From positions 196,397 to 260,396 of the forward strand of contig JACEEZ010021699.1 in assembly GCA_016584305.1 (NCBI GenBank): a DNA stretch of 64,000 nt, in the 5' to 3' direction. This DNA is from Chionoecetes opilio (Eukaryota; Arthropoda; Malacostraca; Decapoda; Majidae). How positions within the stretch are numbered: position 1 is the first letter of the stretch; each line of letters begins with the position of its first letter. Of this stretch, positions 33,210 to 49,965 are shown in pieces. A program made the position numbers and the translations under genes. The notes under the pieces are model-generated. The model ran no database searches, was not told where the DNA came from, and worked only from the letters and a program-made list of their open reading frames with translations.

Positions 33210-33642
33210 AGGAAGGGGTGCTGTGTGCTACTGTGGTTGAGGGTGCGGGCGGTGTGAAGTTCTCGTGTGCGGTCGGTGGAGTAGATGAGGATGAAAATGT
33301 GAAGAAAGTGGTAGTGAAAGAAAGTGGAGTGGGCGTGATACTCGGTGGTATGGAGGGTTTGGAGTATGTAGTGGATATATTAAATCTCTCCTTGAGGTGA
33401 TTGAAGATTTGAAAAGTGTTGTGAAAAATTTGAAAAGTGTGGAGAAGAACCAAGAGATAGAGATTCGAGCTCTTAGAAGTAGGGTTATCAGTTCGGTTAG
33501 CTTACCTGGTGGGGCACCTGAGGGTGGCTTACCTGGTGGGGTACCTGATGGTGGCTTACCTAGTGGGGCACCTCAGGGTCACTTACCTAGTGGGGCGCCA
33601 GAGGGTGGCTTACCTAGTGGGGCACCTGATGATGAAGGATAG
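33210..33642 (+). pseudogene. LINE ORF1-like fragment with GGLPSGAP repeats, plus-strand arm
   Basis: Frame 33397-33642 reads a coiled-coil-like part (LKSVVKNLKSVEKNQ, EIEIRALRSRV) followed by five ~10-residue repeats of the GGAPEGGLP type, encoded by a ~30-bp minisatellite. Upstream, 33218-33400 (VDEDENVKKVV, GGMEGLEYV) probably belongs to the same protein. I do not recognise a catalytic domain. The position before an SGNH-type ORF1 (36990) suggests it could be the ORF1 linker of that CR1-like LINE; this is inference. Confidence 0.4.
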
Positions 33643-33689
33643 AAGGTAGTAGAGCAAGGAGAGTCTCGTTTGAGGCTGAGGAAAAATAC

Positions 33690-34030
33690 CACTTGACACC
33701 TCTAGGTAAGCCACCATAAGGTGCCCCACAAGGTAAGCCATCATCAGGTACCCCACCAGGTAAGCCACCCTCAGGTGCCCCACCAGGTAAGCTAACCTAA
33801 CTGACAACCCAACTTCTAAGAGCTCGAATCTCTATCACTTGGTTCTTCCCAACACTTTTCAAATTTTTCACTACACTTTTCAAATAATCCATCCCCTCAA
33901 TGAGAAATTTCAGACCTCCAAACACTCCATACCACCGAGTACCACTCCCACTCCACTCTCTTTCACTACCATTCACTACCCTTTTGTCCTTTACCTCCTC
34001 TTCCTCCTCCTGCAGTCCCGAGAGTGCCAA
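33690..34030 (-). pseudogene. LINE ORF1-like fragment, minus-strand arm of an inverted duplication
   Basis: The minus-strand frame 34030-33797 reads YLKSVVKNLKSVGKNQVIEI and RALRSWV, nearly the same as the plus-strand arm. It runs into the same GGTGGGGCACCTGAGGGTGG units at 33790-33700. The two arms form an inverted repeat of about 340 bp with a ~50-bp spacer. Confidence 0.5.
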
Positions 34031-34109
34031 AAAATAATTACTGCACTTTACCTGGTCAGTGGTATCCTTCCTCAGCCTCAGAAAAGACCTTATCTAAGAC
34101 CCTAAGATT

Positions 34110-34767
34110 GAGATCTATCTTCTCCTTTATTTTGTGCATGATTCAATATAAATTTAAGCGTAAGTTTTTGATTAATCGCTGAATAAAACTGTGTGAGACA
34201 TTATATTTATAGATTATATTTTTTGCATGTATCATTGTCATTGGGAAAAGTTTCCGGATTAAGAATTTCCATATACATTTTTAAAGAGTAAATGAGCGCG
34301 TTTTTGCTGGAATTTTTTGAACAGTTTTGCTAAGTAAGTAAGAAAGTATTCAATGTACAGGTTACACAAAAATCGGTGCATAAATTACGAAGAAGATAGA
34401 CTTTTAAAAAATCATAAATAGTATTATTTGGACAATTAACTTGAACTTCTGGTATAATAATAAGCGATATAAAATACACGACATATGGTAAAAGTCAAAG
34501 CCTTCAGGCTATTTTGAAATCATAGCGAAATCTCCGCTTCGTTACCAGTTGACGTCGACATTTATGCCAGCCATAACAGGCTGACATACAATTGTCACGT
34601 GACCTACTTGCTTGAGCTAACACAATGATGAGCTGTCACTTTGTTCTTGCTGCATGCATGGACAAACTGTACAGTTTCATCTAATAACCCTCCTGGACCT
34701 TGGTCTTGAGCCAGGAGACCTCAAGTAGTCGGCTGCATTTATGATTTGACCCCCAAAAAATTGCTTT
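34110..34767. other. Unassigned AT-rich interval
   Basis: Nothing recognised. It lies left of the third Academ-like fragment and may include its decayed 3' sequence, but no TIR can be shown. Confidence 0.35.
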
Positions 34768-35442
34768 CTATTCTAACTTCTTTCTCTCAAATTTTTCAAG
34801 ATCAGAGTGATCGCGTTTCATACTTACTTCTGTTGATTCTCTGTGTTGCTCGCTGGTCGTGTATGTGAGGTCATTGAATTCCTGCATGGCGTTGTTGTAC
34901 CGAGATATGATTGGTGTGGACATGGTCCACAACTCGCGCATTTCTTCGGTCATTCCACTTCCATGAGTTAAGCATCCACTACTCTTCAAGGACCGCATCA
35001 ATGTCTGCTCGATGACAAGGTCAGAGCTATGGCCTATCCAAAAGTTATTGCTGCGGCGGATCACATGAAAACCCTTGGAAAACTTGTCATATACATCAGG
35101 ATGTCTGGTCTTGAGTTGGCACATTTCTTGGATTTATAAATATACAGATTTCAGATAGTTGAGGTGCCCAGCAGCGGCAAATATTGGCAGGCAGCCCGAT
35201 ACAGTGCGCAAGTGCATTTTCCAAGATCCTGTGCGATCCGCTTTGATTACCCCTCGGGCAGTCTGCAGCATTCTCTGGTAGTTTATCCACACCTCACTGG
35301 TTTTTGACCTTGTGCTAAGTTCTGCCTTCATTGTGTCAATCTTTTCTTTGATTTGGATCAACATATCTGATGCTACAGCACCTTCCAAAGTTGTTTCTTT
35401 TGCCACCAAGGATAAGTATGTTTCACCCGCCTGATCTACCAA
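34768..35442 (-). pseudogene. Third Academ-like fragment (transposase C-terminal region)
   Basis: Frames 35442-35134 and 35124-34768 (minus) are homologous to the region around 9500-9000. They show the ladder KTSEVWINYQRML, KADRTGSWKMHLR, FAAAGHLNYLKS, then HPDVYDKFSKGFHVIRRSNNFW and DLVIEQTLMRSLKSSGCLTHG. The matching block in copy 2 reads HPLIYSKFVDGLFVLRRSNNYW and DLYTEQVLTR. The Glu of the IEQ/TEQ motif is a candidate catalytic residue. A frameshift lies near 35125. It stops after KFERKKLE, so the nuclease half and the CXC tail are missing. Confidence 0.7.
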
Positions 35443-35755
35443 TGACTCAAACTATGGGTTTTCCACCAGCAGATCCGAAATAATAAGATGATTGAGACAT
35501 CTGTCCACCAGCCCATATTCGTAGTTTGACGGCCATATTGCCAGATTGTATTTCACAAATATGTTATCACTTCATTATGATTTGAATATGCTAATTGAAT
35601 TCCTAAATCACCAAAACATGGGGTTAGGCACCAACATTACTTGTCAAGCATGAATATTGAAGAAGTTAAAGCTATTTAAGATATATAATCTTGAACGGCC
35701 ATTTTATAAAAAAACATTTTCAGTGGTCAAATTGTGGTAGACTGTTGGTATGTTA
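35443..35755. other. Unassigned interval
   Basis: Contains GGCCATATTGCC (35531-35542) and GGCCATTTTAT words like those near the ends of the other Academ-like elements, but no inverted partner was found. Confidence 0.3.
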
Positions 35756-36973
35756 TTAAGCACACCTGATAATACAAAATTCCGTTGAGAAATCTTTTGT
35801 AGCAATGTTTTGGGGGTAAGGTGACTTTTTTTTCATAAATGCAATCGACTTAAGTCCCCAAGGCTTTGCCTCCTCGTGCAGCGCCTCGAGAGCCATCACC
35901 AGGACCTCCAGCGACTCAGCAAAGATTACTGCATCATCGGCATAGACAATATCAGTGGTCTTGGTATTGCCGACGGATGCTCCACAATCACTTTGATCTA
36001 CAACTTTGCCGAATACCCAGTCCATACAAGTGTTGAAAAGTGATAGGACAAGGATGTATTCTTGCCTCACTCCTCTATTCACAAGCAAAAGCTGGATACA
36101 CCTCCCCCACACTTCAGAGCACTCTCAGTCCCAGAGTACAGGCCAGTCATCAAACCAATAGTCCTTACAGGATTTCCGCGAGGTCGCAGAAGTTCCCAAA
36201 GTGACTCACGATGCACTGAGTCAAGCGCCTTCTTGAGAGCAACATAGGCTGCAAGCATCCCCTGTTGAAACTCATGTCGGCGTTCCACCAGGACACGAAG
36301 CGCTAGGATACGGTCCGATTGTTGACTAACCAGGCGTGAACACAGACTGCTGAGGTCTCTGATGCTTCAGCAGATGACTGCGGATCCGTGTCAGCAATAG
36401 ATGGGCAAGCACCTTGCTTGGCACGCTGAGCAGTGTAATACCGCGGTAATTGTTGCAATCCTGACGGTCCCCTTTCTCTTTCCAGATAGGGACGACCAGC
36501 CCCCAATTCCAGTCAGTAGGAATGGTACCTGATTGCCATACGGCAGTCAAGACAGCATGCAACCCGCGGATCATGGATACACCCCCAGCTCTGAGTAGCA
36601 CCGCACTGATATTACAAACACCAGCTGGTTTTGCACCCCTCAACTTTGCTACAGCCTCTCTGACTTAGTCAAGAGAGGGTGCGGTTTCGTCAATGGGAGG
36701 ATCGGCATTCACTGCCTGTAATCCAGTTGTGTGAAACTGCCCAATTGGAGGGTCCACCGTAAACAACTGCCCAAAGTACTCAGCCCAACGAGTCATCTGC
36801 CCATCCATGTCCGATTCGAAACGCCCACCTCCTGCTCGGATAGCAGTCGCTCGAGATGGGGACTTGAAATGGTGCTTCTTCAGAGCTCGGTAGGCATTAC
36901 GGAGGTCATTAGCATTCAAATGGCCGTCGATCTCCTCAGTCAGACTCCTGACATACCTCACCTTGTCAGGCAA
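35756..36973 (-). pseudogene. RTE-like LINE reverse transcriptase relic
   Basis: Minus-strand pieces 36973-36665, 36643-36326, 36288-36079 and 36112-35756 are consecutive RT parts. They show VVPIWKEKGDRQDCNNYRGITLLSVPSK, then YVALKKALDSVHRESLW (a D of the first catalytic block is altered to A), then GVRQEYILVLSLFNTCMDW. The catalytic box DIVYADDAVIF has YADD at 35934-35945. A stop lies at 36665-36667 and frameshifts separate the rest. The endonuclease part is absent. The NNYRGI/GVRQ style fits the RTE-type group; the exact clade is uncertain. Confidence 0.7.
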
Positions 36974-36989
36974 GCCACCTCTAGTTTGC

Positions 36990-37437
36990 CTGACAGCTCT
37001 AGCATTAGGTAAAATCTTGGATGTTGGGGACAGTCAGGCTATATTCCTGGATAGAGCGTTTTGTGACAGAGACGGGATGCGTAGGAAGCGGGTGTGTCTC
37101 CCAAGGGCGAGCATAGTTCATGTTAGTGGTAGGATAGAGGCGTGCATGACAGAACAGGGGATAAGCCCATCGTTTCCCTGAGCGCGGGAGGAAACGACGT
37201 TGATAGTTTAAGGAGTGAATAACTGTTTAGACGGCTCAAGGAGGCAATTGCTCTGAATTGCCGGCCGGCAATTCATTGCAAAGACAATGGATGGGCCTTT
37301 GTCGATAACTGGAACTGCTTTTTCGGGCGGAACAGCCTCTACCGCAGGGCTGGGGTGCACCTTTTGCGGAAAGGGGTTCATATCTTGTCTGAATCCCTTG
37401 AACGCGAAATAGGTGCATTGCAGGCTTTCTTTAAATA
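36990..37437 (+). pseudogene. LINE ORF1 SGNH/GDSL-esterase-like domain
   Basis: Plus strand. The frame VGDSQAIFLDRAFCDRDG, then RVCLPRASIVHVSGRIEACM, continues after 37181 in other frames as GGNDVDSLRSE and a FVDNWNCFFGRNSLY block. It ends with AGVHL and LEREIGAL before the TAA near 37435. GDS (nucleophile Ser), GGND and the D-x-x-H block are the signature positions of SGNH hydrolases. Here the last block reads A-G-V-H, so its Asp is replaced. CR1-type LINEs are known to carry an esterase in ORF1. Frameshifts and a stop near 37222 show it is dead. Confidence 0.65.
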
Positions 37438-37569
37438 GACAACAGAGTATTGGACACTGATGTCAGAGTAAGGGAAACCAGTGACACTATAAATAGTTTT
37501 AGAAGGCAGGGAACTAAAGGGATTTGATTAAAGGGAAAGAGAGAGAGGAATGGGTTACTTACAGCTATT

Positions 37570-38590
37570 TGGAAAATTTACAAGGTGAAGAAGAGTAACT
37601 TAGATGTGTACTATACAAACTGTAGGCGTATTTTAAACAAGACATATTTACTGAGAGGAATAACAAGCGTAGAAGATTTTAATATAATTGCATTAACAGA
37701 AACATGGTTAGATATGTCAAGCAAAGTATTTTATCCAGAAGTTTAGATAGAGGGGTACAATTTATTTCTGAAGGACAGGTTAGGCAGGAGAGGTGGTCGA
37801 GTTGCACTTTATGCAAGATATACATTGTAGTGTTGTGTTAACAATGTTATAAAAATAGAAGATAGTATAGAGTCTTTATAGGTCGAAGTTGGGGAGCGTC
37901 ATGAGAAAATGGTCTTGCGTATAGTGTACAGGCCTCCAAACTTATGTAAAGAGGATTATGTTACTATATGAGAAGAAATAAGCAAGGCTTGTAGATATAA
38001 TTGATTATGCGTGGTAGGAAATTTTAATCTTAGGAACATAGACTGTGATTTAATTGCAGGATATAATAACGGAGAACAATTGTTAAAACTAGTTCAGGAT
38101 AACTTTCTAAAGCAAGCAATCAAGGAGTCTACTAGAGGAGGCAATATTCAAGATTTATTACTAACAAACAAGGAAGATTTAGTTACGGTGGTTGAATTTG
38201 GAGGTCAGTTAGGTAATAGCGATCGTTGTGAAACTAGGTTTTGCTTAAAATGGAAAGTAGGATCTAGAAGTGTTAATATGCATAGAGTACCTGACTTCAG
38301 AAGGGCTAATAACACAAGGTTAAGAAGACACATGGAAGAGATTACCTGGATGAGGATGGAGGGTAAAGTGAGGTCAGATGTCGGAGCGGAGGGTGGAGTC
38401 AGTGAGGTTAGTGTTAATGAGGATTTTACATTCTTTGTCAGCAATGTAATTGCAGGTCAAAAAAAGAACATTCCTTATAGGGCGATAAGATCAAGGAAGC
38501 ACGACCCCAAATTGATAAATGCGAATTTGAAACACAGCATAGGAATACAATGGAACACACGTACAATAGTATTAGGGCGGGACATATGAG
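37570..38590 (+). pseudogene. Endonuclease domain of the CR1-like LINE
   Basis: Reads VYYTNCRRILNKTYLLRG, ALTETWLDMSS (Glu present), a YRPPN block near 37930, then VVGNFNLRNIDC in the open frame 38011-38589, where GDFN is altered to GNFN. QDLLLTNKEDLV and LGNSDRCETRF correspond to the final blocks, where SDH is replaced by SDR. Stops interrupt the frame at about 37744, 37828, 37879, 37970 and 38001. The order after an ORF1 esterase supports one CR1-like element on the plus strand. Confidence 0.7.
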
Positions 38591-38689
38591 CAGAAATCAG
38601 TATAATATGATGGCTAGGACAGTGAAAAAGTTAACAAGAACAGCAAAGAACAACTATGAGATTAAGGTTGCTGGCCAGGCAGGGACCGA

Positions 38690-40947
38690 TTCTAAATGAT
38701 TTCAGGTCTATAAAACATTGACTGGGGAGTTGGTAGGTCTGTTAAAAACAATTAAGGGGGAGATTGTAAGTTCTGGAGAGGATATATGAAACATGCTGAG
38801 TTATTATTTCCTAAGTGTTTCTACTCAGGAGGACATGCAGATGGTACCTGATAGTGAATAGATGTTTTGAGGTGAGGAAGATGAAAAACTAAAAGATATT
38901 GTGATAACGAAGAAATCGGTGAAAGAGGGTGAATAGAATGAAGAAGTTTAAGTCACCAGAACCAGATGAAGCAAATTCTAGTGTATTAAAATAATGCAAA
39001 GAGGTTGTTAGTGAGTCGTTAGTGCACATATTTAGGAAATCGGTTGATTTAGGGGAAGTGCCGCTTGTTTTGAGAAAAGGTGATATAGTCGCCGTATTTA
39101 AGAAGTGTGATAGAGGATTAATGTCAAGCTGTCGACCCGGTAGTCTGACTTTAGTGGTAGGTAAATTGTTATAATCTGTTATTGCACAAAACATTAAAGA
39201 GCATTCAGAAAAACCTATTTTGATAAATTATTCGCAACATGGGTTCACCAAGGGTAGGTCATGTCTTACCAATTTATTGAATATTTATAGAAAATATATG
39301 AGGCACCAGATAGTGATAAGGATTATGATAAAATATACCTGAACTTTAGTAAAGCATTCGATAAGGTTCCGCATGTGAGACTCTTAAGGGGACCACCCAC
39401 CCTAAATATTGTTTACAGGTGGATCTTGCTGCACATTTAAGCGGGTTATTAAAGGCTTAAGTAAAGATTTAAAAACATAAGTTTCATGCAGATCTGGCCA
39501 ATAGTTTTTTGGCCAAATAATAAAAATGAGAACAAATAGGGAAAGAAAATTCGGCTGGTTTAAATTGCTTTCAACTCTTAGGAGTATAAATGCATTGCTT
39601 TTATTTTTTAACCATTAACTGTTCTACTTATATAATAGTTAATTAAGAGTTATATAAGAGTTATATATTAGAGAAAGATTCTATGGTGTGTTTTTTCTGT
39701 ATCTTTGTTTATCACTGAGAAACAAAATATCTTAAAATATTGAAAAAATTTCCAAAAAATTATGTTTGAAACACTATTGCCATGATCGTAATTGACACAA
39801 ACAAAAACGTCCACCATACTTCTCTTTGTTTTTTATCCAGCTATCCATTGATACCTTATACGTAAAGATCGGATAAAAAATGATGCAGGAGAAAGAAATT
39901 GTATTAGAATAACATACATTTTTCAGAAACGAGCCGTAAACATTTTTTTTGAGTTTGACTAAGTGTTACGTCAGAAAACCTTATAAGGGTCTTTGAAATA
40001 GGTTCCATTTTATTTACGAGGTTATTATGAATGTTTGCAGTAACTCAGACACACCTGGTCCCCTCCTGCAGGGCAGGATATTAGTCACTCAAGGTAAGGG
40101 TCTCATTGTCGCCAGGTAGGAGCACTTTTCAGAACATACCAGACAGGTATCCTGATTACTCAAATGCACTTCTTTTTCGTTTTTCTGTGCTTTTGGGTGG
40201 GTTAACGGGTTCCTGACTCAATAAGGATGGGAATGTCCTATGAGGCTGGGAACCTCTAACCCAATTAAGGTACTGCGACAATACCCTTCCCCAGCGGCAC
40301 CAAAGCGGCGAAAGTATCAGCGGCAACAAAGCCACTGAACTCTGATGCGCTCCCGATAACTGCTTTACATTCTCGCACCCATTGCTAGACTTATAAGTAA
40401 TCATTCAAATGCATCAGGAGACTCAAAAATAGCATTATAATTGATATTTTATCGTCAAACCTGATGTAAACAAACGAGGCGTTGCGCTCGCGTGGTGCAG
40501 GGAGGAGAGAGAACGGGAGGTTAAAATCCTTTTAAATTTACTTATTTGTGAACAACTATCTACCAGTGTGCTGCCTAAGGCCACAGCTACCATTATATGA
40601 CTTAGATACTTTGTATTTTTCATGAATGTGAAATATATTCAGGGTGGGCGGTCCCCTTAAATAAGCTTAAGGCACATGGAAGAGATGGGAAGGTTCTTCG
40701 TTGGATTAGATCTTGGCTAAAAGATAGGCAACAGAGAGTTACTATTAATAGTTCAAAATTTTAATGGGGGCAAGTAACAAGTGGGGTTCCACAGGGGTCG
40801 GTTTGGGAACTTTACAATTTTTTATTTACATCAATGACTTAGATAGTGCGATTAGCAGTGGTATCAGTATGTTTGCTGATGATACTAAGATGGGTAGGAT
40901 TAATATATCACAATCTGATGTAAACGGTTTGCAGGGAGACTTATAGG
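38690..40947 (+). pseudogene. Reverse transcriptase of the CR1-like LINE, split by a TTAA insertion
   Basis: Left part, 38700-39387: KSPEPDEANSSVLK, VAVFKKCDRG, SQHGFTKGRSCLTNLL, FSKAFDKVPHVRLL. Right part, 40661-40946: NKLKAHGRDGKVLRWIRSWL, TSGVPQGS, INDLDSAISSGISMFADDTKM (FADD box at 40876-40887). The frame runs directly from CTCTTA at 39381-39386 to AATAAG at 40659-40664 when the 1269-bp insertion and one TTAA are removed. Several stops in both halves show it was decaying. A Harbinger element then cuts the 3' side at 40945. Confidence 0.75.
39388..40656. mobile_element. piggyBac-like non-autonomous element at TTAA (1269 bp)
   Basis: TTAA flanks both sides (39384-39387, 40657-40660). The ends are inverted: GGGGACCACCCACCCTAAATAT on the left and, reading inward from the right, GGGGACCGCCCACCCTGAATAT. 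Its removal restores the LINE reading frame exactly. No transposase frame is present. TTAA targets with precise joins are typical of piggyBac, though Kolobok also uses TTAA. Confidence 0.8.
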
Positions 40948-41183
40948 CGCGATTCCACCGAGGCAACATTTTGGCAACATGTGGCATGCTACATTGACGC
41001 ATACGCCAAGTATGTTTCAACCAGTTCAACAGAAGGCAACATGTAGCATGCGACTGTGTGGCATGCGACAGGTGGCAACATGTTGTCGTATAACCTGACG
41101 CATGCGACAAGATTTAGCCTGTTGCCTAGTGTTGAACGCCTTCCCACCAGTCGCAGGAAGGATTTGATGTTGAAAGCAAGAAG

Positions 41184-43490
<2,307 letters not shown>

Positions 43491-43494
43491 AAAA

Positions 43495-43618
43495 TTGTTA
43501 GAGATGTTATTAGCTAGATGCCAGAAGTCACGAGAGGAATTAGATTCAGAAAGTTTTTGACATTTTCTATGAATGAAAGAGTTTTTGGTAAGTTGAAGTA
43601 AAGATTGTGTATATATAC
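43495..43618 (-). mobile_element. Inverted fragment of the following Jockey-type LINE
   Basis: Reverse complement of about 43916-44038, from TTGTTAGAGATGTTATTAGC to TTACTTCAACTT in complement. It forms the left arm of an inverted repeat across a TA tract. Confidence 0.85.
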
Positions 43619-43923
<305 letters not shown>

Positions 43924-43924
43924 C

Positions 43925-45880
43925 AATCTTTACTTCAACTTACCAAAAACTCTTTCATTCATAGAAAATGTCAAAATCTTTCTGAATCAAATTCCTCTCG
44001 TGACTTCTGGAATCTAGCTAATAACATCTCTAACAATATTTCTTCTGCATCTTTCTCTCCTATGCTTCACCCAGATGGCTCCACAGCTGTCTCATCTACT
44101 TCTAAAGCTGAACCTTTGCTAAAATTTCAACTCTGGTTGATGAAGATATTGTTCCTCCTTCTCCTCCACCCTCTGACTATATTATTTATGCCTGTCATTA
44201 GAATCCTTCGGAATGATGTTTTCGTTGCCCTTTCTGGCCTAGATCCTCGGAAGGCTTACGGTCCTGACGGAGTCCCTCCTATTGTTCTCAAAAACTGTGC
44301 TTCTGTGCTTGCACCTTGCCTGGTCAAACTTTTCCGTCTTTGTCTATCTACTTCCACCTTTCCTTCTTGCTGGAAGTTTGCTCACATCCAACCTGTTCCT
44401 AAGAAGGGTGACCGTTCTAATCCATCAAACTACCGTCCTATAGCTTTGACTTCCTGCCTTTCTAAAGTTTTTGAATCTATATGAATAAGAAGATTCTTCA
44501 GCATCTATCTGCTCACAATCTTCTATCTGATCGTCAGTATGGTTTCCGTAAAGGTCGATCTACTGGCAATCTTCTAGCTTTCCTAACTGAATCTTGGCCA
44601 TCCTCCTTTAGGGGTTTCGGTGAAACTTTTGCTGTTGCCCTTGACATATTAAAAACTTTTGATAGAGTCTGACACAAATCTTTAATTTCCAAACTACCCT
44701 CATTCGGTTTCTATCCTTCTTTCTGTACCTTCATCTTAAGTTTCCTTTCAAACCGTTCTATTGCAGCTACTGTAGACGGACATTGTTCTTCTCCTAAATC
44801 TATCAATAATGGTGTTCCCCAGGGTTCTGTCCTATCACCCACTCTCTTTCTATTATTTATTAATGATCTTCTAAGTCTAACTCAAAGCCCTATCCACTCC
44901 TACGCTGATGATTCTACCCTGAATTTTTCAATGTCGTTTATTAGACGTCCAACTCAACAGGAAGTAAGTGATTCACGGAGAGATGCCACCGAGCGCCTAA
45001 CTTCTGATCTTTCTATAATTTCTGATTGGGGCAAAGCAAACCTTGTTTTGTTCAATGCCTCAAAAACCCAATTTCTTCACCTATCTACTCGACAAAACCT
45101 ACCAGATAACTATCCCCTCTTCTTCAATGACACTCAACTGTCTTCTTCTTCTACAATGAACATTCTAGGACTATCCTTTACTAAAAATCTGAACTGGAAA
45201 TCTCACATCTCATCTCTTGCTAAAACAGCTTCTAAGAAGTTAGGTGTGCTGTGGCGTCTGCGTCCTTTTTTTTCTCCCTCCCAATTGCTTGCTCTCTACA
45301 GGGGCCTTATCCGCCTATGTATGGAGTATGTCTCACATGTTTGGGGAGGATCCACTCATACAGCTCTCCTAAACAGGGTTGAGTCAAAAGCTGTTCGTCT
45401 CATCAACTCCTCTCCTCTGACTGACTGTCTTCAATCTTTAAATCACCGCCGCAATGTTGCTTTTCTTGCTCTCTTCTACCGTTATTGTCATGCTCACTGC
45501 TCTTCTGAACTTGCTAACTGCATGCCTCCTCCACTCCCACGGCCTCGCTCCACAAGACTTTCTACTCATTTTTTATCCCTATTCTGTCCATCTTCCTATT
45601 GCAAGAGTTAATCAGTATCTGTACCCTTTCATCCCTTTCACTGGTAAACTCTGGAACTCGCTTCCTGTTTCTATTTTTCCACTTTCCTATGACTTAAATC
45701 TTTTCAAAAGAAGAGTAACAAGACACCTCCCGAACTAAATTGGCCTACCCCTCTTTTTTTATTGTATTCTCTTACTGTCTTCTTTATAGGGACTGGCAAC
45801 TAAGCGGGCTTTGTGTTACCCATTTTTGTTGTGCCCCTTGGCCAGTTCCTTGTGATGTTAAAAAAAAAAAAAAAAAAAAA
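43925..45880 (+). pseudogene. Jockey/BS-type LINE reverse transcriptase, 5'-truncated, with poly-A
   Basis: Frames 43925-44484, 44481-44672, about 44673-44930 and 44931-45611 form one RT. They show [52 protein letters not shown] and NGVPQGSVLSPTLFLLFIND. The catalytic box SYADDSTLNF is at about 44900-44930, and LGLSFTKNLNWKSH and HRRNVAFLALFYRY follow. Defects include a frameshift near 44480 and a TGA where Trp is expected (VWHKSL block, about 44670-44672). The 3' UTR ends GGCCAGTTCCTTGTGATGTT followed by poly-A (45859-45880). The endonuclease is missing. It is the best preserved LINE in the window and probably recent. Confidence 0.8.
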
Positions 45881-46018
45881 ACGTTCCATGGCACCACGAT
45901 AGGCTTGTTCTTGAGCTTCTAGTAGAGACCTCAAGACAGAAGGATCCATTGTGGGCTGTGGTAAGGAGCGGCCAAAACACACGTCTACTCACTATGAAGT
46001 CTCGAATTATGATTATGT

Positions 46019-48697
<2,679 letters not shown>

Positions 48698-49965
48698 TAT
48701 AGTATATTCACTTAATCTGGATTCCTGGGCTGGGAGCTGCTCGATGCCTACCCGAGTATGTAAGGACGTCGCTGATTGGCTGATGCACTCGGGCTGGGTG
48801 GTGATGGTGGTGGTATCTTGCCTCGCCGCTTCCAAACACCCATGCGTTGCCTCAGAAAATTTCTCACATTTCTTTGCTTTACTCACCTCTTACACAAGAA
48901 AGGCCTATTTTGTTTGTATCAGTGAATCAGGCAGTGATTGTTCAACAATAACACGCTATGCATAACTCAATAGAGAAAACAATAAAGTCATGACTGAGTA
49001 TCACAAGAGTAGGCGGCTTTTCAAGTTTTCAGTGCATTGAAATGTTGTACTCCTACCCGATATTACCAAGCTACCAGATGATATTTAGGAACACTGAACC
49101 TACCATCCTGTTCATGATACATTGCTGCATATCATGAGCATAAAAAAATAGCAGTAAAACTACACCAATATTACATAAGATAATTAAATTAAAGTACAAT
49201 AGTGTATAAACATTTTGTCTTGTTTTTTTTGCTTCAACTCGCTGTAAATCCATCAGTTTTGCTCGCATAAAATTTTTAATCACTCTTTCAAAATCCACAC
49301 ACTTCTCCGATTATTTTGGTATGTAGCATGTACTAATAAGGAAAACAGTAGGTGGTCAAAATGGCTAGGAAAGTAAAACTGCTGCAAACTGCGCCGTGAC
49401 GGGTGAGTATTGTTCCCTGCAGGAGAGATGAGTTATCATCATAGCTATCAGACGCTCACTTGTCCAGGCTCCAGTTTGCAGTAGCTTTACTTTCTCAGCC
49501 ATTTTTACCACCTACTTTTTCCCTTATTGGTACGTGCTACATACCAAAAGCAACGGAAAAGTGTGGACATTTTGAAACAGTGATTGAAAATTTACTGTGA
49601 GCAAAACTGATGGAGTTACAGCGAGTTGAACCAAAAAAAGCAAGACTAAATGTTTATACATTATTTTACTTTCCTTGAATTATCTTAATATAGGTGTAGT
49701 CTTACTGTAATTTTTGTTATGCTCATGATATGCAGCAATGTATCATGAACACGATGGTAGGTTCAGTGTTCATAAATATCATATGGTAGCTTAGTAATAT
49801 AGGGTAGGAGTACAACATTTCAATGTACAGAAAACCTGAAAATCCGCCTACTCATGTGATACTCTTGACTTTATTTTTTACCGTATTGAGTTATGAATGG
49901 CGTGTTATTGTTGAACAATCACTGCCTGATTCACTGGTACAAACAAAATAGGCCTATCTTATCTA
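48698..49965. mobile_element. Second copy of the long-TIR (foldback-type) element
   Basis: The left arm (48698 to about 49390) matches 26023-26700 (TTCACTTAATCTGGATTCC, then GGGAGCTGCTCGATGCC). The right arm (about 49470-49965) is its diverged reverse complement. The right terminus is truncated about 200 bp short of the end seen at 27921. The central loop lacks the 441-bp retroposon present in the first copy. No transposase frame is present. Confidence 0.8.

Noticed and set aside
34660..35740. TIRs for the third Academ-like fragment
   Set aside because: CTTGAGCCA near 34710 resembles the TAGTCCTTGAGCCAA end, but no matching inverted end or 3-bp duplication was found right of the fragment.
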